From Tautonia plasticadhaerens (GTDB lineage: Bacteria; Planctomycetota; Planctomycetia; Isosphaerales; Isosphaeraceae), in assembly GCF_007752535.1 (NCBI RefSeq), contig NZ_CP036426.1, positions 1,922,001 through 1,986,000 of the forward strand: a DNA stretch of 64,000 bases, written 5' to 3'. Under the pieces are notes generated by a model. That model saw nothing but the letters and a program-made list of their open reading frames with translations. It ran no database searches and was not told the origin of the DNA. Position 1 is the first letter of the stretch. Each line of letters opens with the position of its first letter. A program made the position numbers and the translations under genes. Below, piece by piece: positions 8,724 to 17,291 of the stretch.

Positions 8724-10241
8724 TCAGGATCCGGTGCCCCGGTGGGTCTGCCTCATCGGGTCGAGGAGCTGGTCGACCTCCTGCTGCCCGAGCGGCCCGA
8801 GCTGCTGGGCGGCGGGCGAGGCTGCCACGCCGAGGCTCGACTCGTACGCTCCCGGGGCCTTGCCCACCAGGTCGTTGACCACGTCCCGGACGTTCCGGCC
8901 GGTCTTCGAGGCGACCTTGGCGACGGCCGCCGCCGCGTCGTAGCCGATCCGGGGGGCCAGGGCCGTGCACATCGCCAGGCTCTGCTCGATCAGGGCGTTG
9001 CAACGCTCGACGTTCGGCTCCATCCCCCGGACGTCGCCGAAGACGACGACCTCGGGATCGACCTGCACGCAACGGGTCGCCAGCACCCGGGCCGCGCCCG
9101 TCAGCAGCGAGATGGACTGGAGCAGATTGTACGCCAGCACCGGCATCATCACGTTCAGGTCGAAGTTCGAGCCGAGCGCGTTCGCCCAGCCGACCGTCGC
9201 GTCGTTGCCGACGACCTGGGCGGCGACCATCATCACCGCCTCGGGGATCACCGGGTTGACCTTGCCCGGCATGATCGAGCTGCCCGGCTGCAGCTCCGGG
9301 ATCCGGATCTCGCCGATGCCGCACCTCGGGCCCGAGGCGAGCCATCGGATCTGATTGGCGACGTTCGAGAGGCTGATCGCCACCGCCTTGAGCGCGGCCG
9401 ACGCCTCGACCGCCGCGTCCTTGTTGGCCATTGCCTCGAAGTGGTTCGTGGCCGGACGGAAGGGGAGGCCGAGTTGCTTCGAGAGCGCCTCGGCCATCCT
9501 CCCCGGGAACTCCTCGTGCGTGTTCAGGCCGGTGCCGACCGCCGTGCCGCCGATGGCCAGCTCGCCGAGCGCCCCTCGGACGCCCTGCAGCCGTCGGATC
9601 GAGTGCTCGACCTGCGCGGCGAACCCGGAGACCTCCTGGCCGAGCCGGATCGGCACCGCGTCCTGCAGGTGAGTGCGGCCGATCTTCACCACCCCGTCCA
9701 GCTCGGCCGCCTTGGCCTGCAGCCGGTCGCCGAGATCCCGGAGGGACGGGATCAGGTGGTGTTCGATCCCTTCCAGCGCCGCCAGGTGGATCGCGGTCGG
9801 GAAGACGTCGTTCGAGGATTGCCCGTAGTTGACGTGGTCGTTCGGGTGGACCGGGCTCTTGCCGCCCCGCGTGCCGGCGAGGGCCTCGTTGGCGATCCCG
9901 GCGATCACCTCGTTGGTGTTCATGTTCGACGAGGTGCCGGAGCCGGTCTGGAAGACGTCGACGACGAACTGGTCGTCGTGCTCCCCCTCCGCCACCGCGT
10001 CGGCGGCCGAGACGATGGCGTCGGCGAGCTTCGGGTCGAGCAGCCCGAGGTCCCGGTTGACCGTGGCGGCGGCCTTCTTGATCAGGCCGAGCGACCGGAT
10101 CATGGCCCGGGGCATCCTCAGGCCGCTGATCGCGAAGTTCAGCTCGGCCCTGCGGGTCTGGGCCCCGTAGTAGGCGTCCAGGGGGACCTCCATCGTCCCC
10201 ATCGAATCCTTCTCGGTCCTCGTCTGCTGCTCGGTCGCCAC
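8724..10241 (-). CDS. fumC: Fumarate hydratase class II
   Basis: Catalyses fumarate + water to L-malate in the TCA cycle. About 505 residues from a GTG at 10239-10241; the next in-frame ATG lies in EKDSMGTMEVP, the conserved N-terminal motif of class II fumarases. The superfamily signature GSSIMPGKVNPV is intact, as are the substrate-site segments GSGTSSNMNTNEV and GRTHLQDAVP. The frame stays open far upstream into the phosphoesterase gene, but that part is not fumarase-like and is set aside. The family is usually ~465 residues; the small excess is at the two ends. It may be cotranscribed with the upstream phosphoesterase gene (158-base gap). Confidence 0.95.
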   Translation of the reverse strand: MATEQQTRTEKDSMGTMEVPLDAYYGAQTRRAELNFAISGLRMPRAMIRSLGLIKKAAATVNRDLGLLDPKLADAIVSAADAVAEGEHDDQFVVDVFQTGSGTSSNMNTNEVIAGIANEALAGTRGGKSPVHPNDHVNYGQSSNDVFPTAIHLAALEGIEHHLIPSLRDLGDRLQAKAAELDGVVKIGRTHLQDAVPIRLGQEVSGFAAQVEHSIRRLQGVRGALGELAIGGTAVGTGLNTHEEFPGRMAEALSKQLGLPFRPATNHFEAMANKDAAVEASAALKAVAISLSNVANQIRWLASGPRCGIGEIRIPELQPGSSIMPGKVNPVIPEAVMMVAAQVVGNDATVGWANALGSNFDLNVMMPVLAYNLLQSISLLTGAARVLATRCVQVDPEVVVFGDVRGMEPNVERCNALIEQSLAMCTALAPRIGYDAAAAVAKVASKTGRNVRDVVNDLVGKAPGAYESSLGVAASPAAQQLGPLGQQEVDQLLDPMRQTHRGTGS

Positions 10242-10399
10242 GTCGGCCTCCGCCTCGGTCCTCGGCCCTCGACCCCGTCGAGGACTCCCCGACCGGGGGG
10301 ACGTCGGCCGCGACGGGCGGAGGCACCATCTCCCTCGTATCGTAGGATCACCGATCGGGCCGACGCAATCCCGGAATCGGCCCGGCCCTCCCCGGCGAC

Positions 10400-11194
10400 T
10401 CAGCCCTCGACTGGCCCCGCCGTCGAGGCCGAGGCCAATCCCTCGACGCGGGCCGGGTCCGGCCGGGGCTCGTCCATCGGCCAGTATCGCAGGTCGACCC
10501 GGTCCCCCGAGACCGCCACGAAGGGGCAGGGTGGGTGCTCGGTCCAGGTACCGCTGTTGAGGTAGCGAATGCCGTCGACGAACGCCTCGAACGGGGCGTG
10601 GGTGTGGCCGCAGGTGACGTGGTCGCACCCGCTGGCCTGGGCGTACTCCACCGCGCCGTCCCGGACGACCTGGCTGTTCCGCTGGAATCGCTTCGAGATG
10701 CGCCGGATCCAGCGGGCGGCGCTGTGCGGCATCCACTTCTGGATGTAGTAGAACAGCCCGCAGGCGATCGAGGTCATCCACTTGTACCGGGTGATGAAGT
10801 GGTCGAACTGGTCGCCGTGGAGGATCAGCAGGCGGATCTGGCCGTTGTCGAAGGTGTACTCGTCGAGGAACTCGACGCCCACGATGTGGCTGATCACGTC
10901 GGCGGCGCCGTCGTGGTTCCCCCGGATCCAGGTCAGCCGCAGGTCGTCCCGGTCCGAATGCCGCCGGATGCTCTTGAGGCAGGCGAAGTGCCGCTTGCTC
11001 AGGCGCTTGAAGTTCAGGTCGTCGAAGATGTCGCCGTTGATGACGAGTTCCCGGGTGTGCCGGACGGCCCACTCCAGGAACTCCTCGATCAGCTTCGCCT
11101 GGCAGACGTCGCTGCCCAAGTGCAGGTCGCTGATCACCAGGCAATCGAACGACCGCTCCCGATCCTCGGCCGCTTCGGGTCGGACGTCGGACAT
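10400..11194 (-). CDS. Calcineurin-like metallophosphoesterase, UDP-2,3-diacylglucosamine pyrophosphatase (LpxH)-like
   Basis: 264 residues from the ATG at 11194; an in-frame ATG at 11248 would add 18 residues of no clear conservation. Metal-binding motifs appear in order: ISDLHLGSD, NGDIFDD, RGNHDG, LHGDQFDHF and GHTHAPF. The spacing and the D-x-H...GD...GNHD...H...GHTH set match the LpxH-like branch, which in Gram-negative cells makes lipid X during lipid A synthesis. Planctomycetes do make lipid A-like material, but the true substrate here is not proven. It lies between lhr and fumC on the minus strand. Confidence 0.82.
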   Translation of the reverse strand: MSDVRPEAAEDRERSFDCLVISDLHLGSDVCQAKLIEEFLEWAVRHTRELVINGDIFDDLNFKRLSKRHFACLKSIRRHSDRDDLRLTWIRGNHDGAADVISHIVGVEFLDEYTFDNGQIRLLILHGDQFDHFITRYKWMTSIACGLFYYIQKWMPHSAARWIRRISKRFQRNSQVVRDGAVEYAQASGCDHVTCGHTHAPFEAFVDGIRYLNSGTWTEHPPCPFVAVSGDRVDLRYWPMDEPRPDPARVEGLASASTAGPVEG

Positions 11195-11287
11195 CTCGGG
11201 CCCTCGGTCGGCGGGGGTTTCGCTCCGATGTCGGGGGTGGCCGGCCAACCCGACCGACGTCCAAGGTTACCACGCGGGTCGGCCCCC

Positions 11288-14200
11288 TTACCACCCGGCG
11301 TAATAGGCCAGGCCGTGCAGATCCCGGACGAACCCCGCCTCGAGGAATCGGCCCGACAGGGGATGCCGCAGGGCGGGCCCCCCGTCGATCTCCCGGACCT
11401 CCAGGACCCGACGCGACGGCCCCGCCAGGCCCGGCAGGGTCGCCACCGCGGCCGAGCGCTCCCGGTCGTCGGCCCAGGGCATGACCCTGATCCGTTTGGC
11501 GAACCCTTCGGCGAAGAGCACGGGACGGCCCCTGGACAGGACCACGTGGTTCGACGCCGACCGCGACATCCTCGGCGTCCCCCCCGAGGGGCCCGGGAGG
11601 TCGAACGGGCCCCCGGTCCCGAACAGGTTCGCCGGGTCGAGCGTCGAGAGGAGCACGACCCCCGGCTCACCCTCCCCCGGCCGGTGCCGGGCGAGCCGCT
11701 CGGCGAACGACTCCAGGGCGAATTGCACCCCGGAAAGCCCGGAGACGAAATAGCCGCGACGCACCTCTCCCCGGAGTTCCGCCGCGTCCAGGGCCGTCCG
11801 CAGGACCGACCAGGGCGGCGCCCAGGGGTCCAGCCCCGCCGTCTCCCGGCAGAGCACCCCGAAGCGGTCGAGCATCGCCCGGGCCCAAGCCATCGCCTCC
11901 CCCTCGATTTCCGGGGGGGCGAATGCGGACCACCGCACGCCCGAGGTCCCCCACCAGGGCCGATCGGCCCGCCCCCTCCGGCCCGTCGCCCTCGCCGGGG
12001 CCTTCCGGGACGACGCCGAGGCCGACCGGGCCTTCCTCGGGTCGGGGGCCGACGCGCGGATCGGGTCGAAGTGGTCCCCCCCGATCATCCCCCGATCGGC
12101 CAGCTCCGCCAGGGCCCGGCCCACCGCCACCGGGTCCAGTCCCGATCGGTCGGCCAGCTCCTCCGTCTCAATCAGTCCCGAGGCCCGGATCTCGTCGAGG
12201 AGCCTCGTCGCCTCGTCGGAGGGGCCCGGTTGTCCACCCGAGGTGGCCCAGAACCGATCGAAGTCCTGGGGGACGATCGCCACCCGGGGCGGCTCGGCCT
12301 CCTCCTTGACCCGACGCCATCGCCATTGTTCGGTCCGAAGGAGCTCGTCGAGCCGGGTCGGGGAGAAGTCACTGAGCCTCCTCGGCAGCACCTCCGCCTC
12401 CCACAGCTCGGGCGGGACCGCCAGCCCCCGGAGCTGGCGGAGCACCGCCTCCAACCCATCCCGGCCGCCCAGGAGGGCCCCGGGATGCACGTGCTGATGC
12501 CTCACCAGCAGGTCGGCGAACGCATCCGGATCGACCGCCACCGCCTCCTTCCTGCGCAGGGCGACCGAGAGTCGCCGCACGTCCTCGACGTTGCGTCGAT
12601 CCCCCCATCGCCCCTCATCGCGGCCCGACGTTCCGGGCACCGAGACCACCTCGCCCGCCGAGGCGTACCGCTCCAGGATCGTCCTCGCCCGGGCCCGATC
12701 GATCCCGTAGCGAGCGCCCAGCTCGTCGAGCCGGACCAGCGCCCGGGATCGGAGGAACTGCAGGATGACGCGGTCGGCCGCCTCGTCCCTCGACCCCTGC
12801 ACGCCGCCGGACTCGAACGCGGCTTCGTAGATCGGGCGGGCCTCGGTCGAGATCCACCGATCGGGCTCGGGGACCCCGGGGAGCCGGAGGCGCCCGGCCA
12901 CGCCTCGCCGCTCGAGTTCGACCAGGAACGCCCCCATTGCGCCCGAGACCTCCTCGGGCGTCAGGTCGCCGCAAAACCGGAGCAGCTCGGCCATCTCCTC
13001 GGGGGATCGGGGGGGGCGGCCGCCCCCCCGGAGCCGGGCGTCCACGCGATGAACCGCGTCGGGGTCGATCTGGACGGGAGAGAGGTCGACCGCCGGGCGA
13101 TCCGGCCTCATCCCGCCCGAGGACGCGTCGACTGCTCCCTTCCGGCTCCCCCCCCGCCGGGGGCGACCCGAGACGCGCCCGGCATGCCGATCCGAGAACA
13201 ATCGCGCCAGCGAGGCCGCCATCGGGGACGGGGAATCGGCCGAGGCGTCGCGGTGGACCGTGATCGATCCGTCCCGGACGGCGCCCACGTAGGCGCGGAG
13301 CCCGTCGAGGTCGAGGTCGTCCCGCAGGCATTCGCGGACGGTCTCCAGGATCAGGGGATGGTCGGGCTCCCCCTTCAAGTCCCCGAGCAGCTCCTCCGCC
13401 CGGATCCTCTGGAGCCAGAGCGGGGTCCGGGCTCCCGAGGCCGCCCCGACCGAGGCGAGGGCCCGGGCGGCGACCTGCCGGAACCGGAGGTTGAAGAGGG
13501 CGCTCTCCCGGAGTTCGACGAGCAGGAGCCGATCGCAGTCGACCGGGTCGAGCTGCCGGAGGAGGTCGAGCGGGGGCTCGTCGATTCCTGGGAGCTGGAG
13601 CAGGACCCCGTCGTCCCCGTGCTGGCCTGCGACGGCCATCCCCAGCCGGGCCCGCATCCCCCCCTGGAGCATCAGCCGCAATCCGAGGTGGAACCGGCTG
13701 CCCATCGGGGTCAGCCACGCGACGTTCCGGATCCCGGCCTGGTCGAGGAACGACTCGACCAGCGTCGTCCGGTCGTCCGGCACCACCCCGGCGGCCCGCA
13801 CCTGGCGGGCGATCGACTCGATCAGCGCGGGCACGTCGGCCGGGTCGACCGAGCCGCGATCGAGCAACCAGCACGGCAGCGTCGGGTCGTCGAGGCGACC
13901 CGCGATCTCCCGCCGAAGCCTCCCCACGCGGACGCCGAGCGTGGCCGACCTCCCCAGCCCTTCCCCCCTCCAGAAGGGGAGCACGGCCGACGCCCCCTCG
14001 GCCGGGGCGACGACGACTCGCCGGGAGTCGATCGACCGGATCACCCACGTCGACGTGCCCAGGAGCACCGCGTCCCCCACCCGACGCTCCATGACGAAGT
14101 CTTCGTCGAATTCCCCCAGCCGGGGGCCGCCTTCCAGCAGGACGGGCAATCGGCCGGAGTCGGGGATCGTCCCCCCCCCCATCAGCGCGAACCGCTGCGT

Positions 14201-15694
14201 CCCCGGCAGCGGCTCCAGGAGGTTCGAGCGGACGTCCCAGCGGATCCTCGGCCGCAGGTCGCGGACGTCGACCAGGGCCGATCGGCCCGAGAGCATGGCG
14301 AGGACCGCCTCGAAGTGCTCGACCGGCAACGCCCGGAAGCAGTCGGCCCGCCTCACCACCGAGAACAACCGGGCCGCGTCGATGGGGCCCTCGGCGACGA
14401 CCGCCACGACCTGCTGGGCGAGCACGTCGAGGCAATTCCTCGGGATCCGGACCGGCTCGACGTCCCCGTCCCGGATCGCCCCGGCCAGCGCGGCCAGGTC
14501 GAGCAACTCCCCCTCGTCCCGGGCGAAGAACGTGGCCCGGCTCGCGAGCCCGGCCGAGTGCCCGGCCCTCCCCACCCGCTGGAGCCCCCGGGCGACGCTC
14601 CCCGGGGAACCGACCTGGCAGACATGATCGATCGCGCCGACGTCGATCCCGAGTTCCAGCGACGCGGTCGCCACCACCGCCGACAGCTCGCCCCGCTTCA
14701 GGGCCTCCTCGGTCTCCTTCCGACGCTCGAGGCTGAGGCTGCCGTGGTGCGACCGCACCGGCTCGACGGCGGGTTCGCCCCGGGTCGCCGCCCGGCGGTT
14801 AAGGCCGACGGTCAGCCGCTCCACCTCCGCCCGGTTGTTCGAGAAGATGATTGTCGACCGATTCGAGCGGACGAGGTCCAGGATGCGGGCCTCCAGGGAC
14901 GCCCCGCCCGCCGACGGACCTCCCCGGTCGGCCTTGGCCGCCGAGACGCCCAGCTCGATCCGCTTCGACACCCCCGCGTCGACGATCGACACCGGGCGAG
15001 GCCCGTCCCCCTCCCAGCCCCCGAGGTAGCGGGCCACCTCGTCCAGCGGGCGGACGGTCGCCGACAGGCCGATGCGGACGAAGCCCGCCGGGCGAAGCAA
15101 CTCCAGGCGTTCCAGGAGCAGCGAGAGGCTCACGCCTCGCTTGCTCGAACAGAGGTCGTGGATCTCGTCGATGATGACGTGAGAGACACCCCGGAGCCCT
15201 TCCCTCGCCTTGCTCGACAGCAGCAGGTGGAGCGACTCCGGCGTCGTGATGAGGATCTCCGGCGGCCGACGGGCCTGGGCACGCCGGTCGGCCGGGCTGG
15301 TGTCCCCGGTGCGGACGCCGACCGAGAGGGGCCGGAGGGGGGCGCCGGATCGCTCGACCGCCTCGAAGATCCCCGTGAGCGGTGCCTCCAGGTTGACCGC
15401 GATGTCCCGGTTCAGCGCCTTCAGCGGGGAGACATACAGGACCCGGGTCCCGCTCCCGTCGTCGCCCCGCCAGGCGGCATCGAGGCAGGCGAGGAACGCG
15501 GCGAGCGTCTTGCCGGTCCCGGTCGGGGCACAAATCAGGGTGTGTCGGCCCTCGGCGATCGACGGCCAGCCGCCTCGTTGCGCCGGCGTCGGCGCCCCGA
15601 AGGTTTCGAGGAACCAGGACCGGACGGGGGGCAGGGCCCATCCCAGCCCGTCCTCGGCCGTCGCGTCGGTCGTCTTGGTGCTGCTTCGGGGCAA
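11288..15694 (-). CDS. lhr: Large SF2 helicase Lhr (core plus extended C-terminal part)
   Basis: 1468 residues, the size class of full-length bacterial Lhr. Walker A is in APTGTGKTLAAF (near residue 60), Walker B is IIDEIHDL, and later motifs include SATVRPLDEVARYLGG, IIFSNNRAEVERL and the motif VI region QRVGRAGHSAG. The core is followed by the winged-helix and beta-barrel parts typical of Lhr, then a ~600-residue C-terminal extension like the E. coli Lhr-CTD. Lhr enzymes are 3'-5' DNA/RNA-DNA translocases tied to DNA repair. The gene is monocistronic or the tail of the sulfatase transcript. Confidence 0.92.
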   Translation of the reverse strand: MPRSSTKTTDATAEDGLGWALPPVRSWFLETFGAPTPAQRGGWPSIAEGRHTLICAPTGTGKTLAAFLACLDAAWRGDDGSGTRVLYVSPLKALNRDIAVNLEAPLTGIFEAVERSGAPLRPLSVGVRTGDTSPADRRAQARRPPEILITTPESLHLLLSSKAREGLRGVSHVIIDEIHDLCSSKRGVSLSLLLERLELLRPAGFVRIGLSATVRPLDEVARYLGGWEGDGPRPVSIVDAGVSKRIELGVSAAKADRGGPSAGGASLEARILDLVRSNRSTIIFSNNRAEVERLTVGLNRRAATRGEPAVEPVRSHHGSLSLERRKETEEALKRGELSAVVATASLELGIDVGAIDHVCQVGSPGSVARGLQRVGRAGHSAGLASRATFFARDEGELLDLAALAGAIRDGDVEPVRIPRNCLDVLAQQVVAVVAEGPIDAARLFSVVRRADCFRALPVEHFEAVLAMLSGRSALVDVRDLRPRIRWDVRSNLLEPLPGTQRFALMGGGTIPDSGRLPVLLEGGPRLGEFDEDFVMERRVGDAVLLGTSTWVIRSIDSRRVVVAPAEGASAVLPFWRGEGLGRSATLGVRVGRLRREIAGRLDDPTLPCWLLDRGSVDPADVPALIESIARQVRAAGVVPDDRTTLVESFLDQAGIRNVAWLTPMGSRFHLGLRLMLQGGMRARLGMAVAGQHGDDGVLLQLPGIDEPPLDLLRQLDPVDCDRLLLVELRESALFNLRFRQVAARALASVGAASGARTPLWLQRIRAEELLGDLKGEPDHPLILETVRECLRDDLDLDGLRAYVGAVRDGSITVHRDASADSPSPMAASLARLFSDRHAGRVSGRPRRGGSRKGAVDASSGGMRPDRPAVDLSPVQIDPDAVHRVDARLRGGGRPPRSPEEMAELLRFCGDLTPEEVSGAMGAFLVELERRGVAGRLRLPGVPEPDRWISTEARPIYEAAFESGGVQGSRDEAADRVILQFLRSRALVRLDELGARYGIDRARARTILERYASAGEVVSVPGTSGRDEGRWGDRRNVEDVRRLSVALRRKEAVAVDPDAFADLLVRHQHVHPGALLGGRDGLEAVLRQLRGLAVPPELWEAEVLPRRLSDFSPTRLDELLRTEQWRWRRVKEEAEPPRVAIVPQDFDRFWATSGGQPGPSDEATRLLDEIRASGLIETEELADRSGLDPVAVGRALAELADRGMIGGDHFDPIRASAPDPRKARSASASSRKAPARATGRRGRADRPWWGTSGVRWSAFAPPEIEGEAMAWARAMLDRFGVLCRETAGLDPWAPPWSVLRTALDAAELRGEVRRGYFVSGLSGVQFALESFAERLARHRPGEGEPGVVLLSTLDPANLFGTGGPFDLPGPSGGTPRMSRSASNHVVLSRGRPVLFAEGFAKRIRVMPWADDRERSAAVATLPGLAGPSRRVLEVREIDGGPALRHPLSGRFLEAGFVRDLHGLAYYAGW

Positions 15695-15798
15695 GGGGGG
15701 ATGCGCCAGGGGTGTACGATCTCGGGGAGGGGCCCGAACGCGATGTGATTGGAGTCGGACCGGCCGGGCCGACGAGGGAGGACTCCCGGCCCGGGGGA

Positions 15799-17253
15799 TC
15801 AGGGTCGCCAGGGCTCGGGGCCTACCTCCCGGGCCCGGAGGAACTCGGCGCCGACCTCCTCGTACCAGCGATGGAGCCGATCCCGGAGGCGATCGACCAC
15901 CTCGGGGCGTTCGGCCGCCAGGTCGAGCCGCTCGCCGGGATCCGAGGCGAGGTCGTAGAGATTGACGCGGCCGTCCTCGAACCGCTCGATCAGCTTCAGG
16001 TCCCCCTCTCGGATCGCCCCGCCGGGGAAGCCGCCCTGGTTCGAGTAGTGCGGGTAGTGCCAGAACAGGGCGTCGCGGTCGAGTGCGTCGGCCGCCCCCG
16101 TGAGCACGGGGGCGAGGCTGACGCCGTCGAGCGTCTGCTCCGGCCTCCCGGGCAAGCCGGCGATGTCGAGCAGGGTGGGGTAGAAGTCGGTGCTGATCAC
16201 CGGCACGTCGCAGGTGCCGCCGCCGTCGGTGACGCCCGGCCAGGCGATCAGGAACGGCTCCCGGATGCCCCCCTCATACACCCATCCCTTGCCCCCCCGG
16301 TAGGGGAGGTTCGAGGTGGGTGAGCCCTCCGAGGTCGACAGGCCGCCGTTGTCGGACGTGAAGCAGACGATCGTCTCGTCGGCCAGGCCCAGTTCGTCGA
16401 GTTTGTCCAGGACGACCCCGACGGCCCGGTCCATGCTCGACACCATCGCCGCATACGTCGGGTGGTCCTGGACGACCCGGACCTCCCGGGGACCCGCGTC
16501 CGGCCAGACCTGTTCCACGGGGGCGAACCGGGAGGCGTCGTCGACCCCCAACCATGCCGCCTCCTCGCGGTAGGGCTCGGTCCGGTCCTCCGGCGCCTGG
16601 AGCGGGGTGTGGACCGAGTGGAAGGAGAGGTAGACGAGGAACGGCTCTTCCCGGAACCGCTCGATGAGGGCGGCTGCCTCGTCGGCGAGCCGGTCGGTGA
16701 GGTATTCCCCCTCGGGGCCGCTCTCCATCCTGGGGTTGTCGTACGGGGCGAAATACCCCCCAGGCGGGGACCCGGCGCGGGCCCCGCCGACGTTGACCTC
16801 GAACCCCTGGTGCTCCGGCCAGAACTCCTCGGTCGGCCCGAGGTGCCACTTGCCGAGGAAGGCGGTCCGATAGCCGCCGTCCCTCATCGCCTCGGCGAGG
16901 GTGACCTCCTCCAGCGGCATCCGGTCGTTCAGCGGGGCGCCCCGGAACCGGGCCTCGCGGACGCCGGAGAACCAGTTGGTGGCCCCGACCCGGGTCGGGT
17001 ACTTGCCGGTCATGATGCTGTATCGGGTCGGGCTGCAGACCGGGTTCGCCGCGTATCCTGCGGTGAATCGCATCGACCGGGAGGCCAGCCGGCAGAGGTT
17101 CGGCGTGTCGTAGAAAGTCTCCGGATTGTACGGCTCGACGTCCATCACGCCGAGGTCGTCCGCCAGGATGAACACCACGTTCGGACGGGCTTCGTCCCCG
17201 GGCGGCCCGGCGGACGCGAGGAGGAGCAGGGGGACCAGGCTCGACGCGTTCAT
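15799..17253 (-). CDS. Secreted Cys-type sulfatase
   Basis: About 484 residues from the ATG at 17253, which has a GGGAG site upstream and opens a signal peptide (SLVPLLLLASAG). The metal ligands are in NVVFILADDLG, and the formylglycine site is C-S-P-T-R in NPVCSPTRYSIMTG, so the cysteine form activated by formylglycine-generating enzyme is expected. Later conserved parts include GKWHLG and TSDNGG. Planctomycetes carry many such enzymes, which remove sulfate from algal or animal polysaccharides outside the cytoplasm. The gene follows a DUF5060 glycosidase-like gene by 38 bases, so the two probably act on one sulfated glycan. Confidence 0.93.
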   Translation of the reverse strand: MNASSLVPLLLLASAGPPGDEARPNVVFILADDLGVMDVEPYNPETFYDTPNLCRLASRSMRFTAGYAANPVCSPTRYSIMTGKYPTRVGATNWFSGVREARFRGAPLNDRMPLEEVTLAEAMRDGGYRTAFLGKWHLGPTEEFWPEHQGFEVNVGGARAGSPPGGYFAPYDNPRMESGPEGEYLTDRLADEAAALIERFREEPFLVYLSFHSVHTPLQAPEDRTEPYREEAAWLGVDDASRFAPVEQVWPDAGPREVRVVQDHPTYAAMVSSMDRAVGVVLDKLDELGLADETIVCFTSDNGGLSTSEGSPTSNLPYRGGKGWVYEGGIREPFLIAWPGVTDGGGTCDVPVISTDFYPTLLDIAGLPGRPEQTLDGVSLAPVLTGAADALDRDALFWHYPHYSNQGGFPGGAIREGDLKLIERFEDGRVNLYDLASDPGERLDLAAERPEVVDRLRDRLHRWYEEVGAEFLRAREVGPEPWRP

Positions 17254-17291
17254 GATTGAATCTCCCGACGTCGGCATTTCGGCCACCGCCC

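Noticed and set aside
8724-11294. 856-codon minus frame that would fuse fumarase to upstream sequence
   Set aside because: The upstream ~350 codons are out-of-frame reading of the phosphoesterase gene; true fumC starts near 10241.
10535-15748. 1737-codon plus-strand frame opposite lhr
   Set aside because: Pure antisense shadow of a high-GC gene; low-complexity Pro/Arg/Gly sequence, no motifs.
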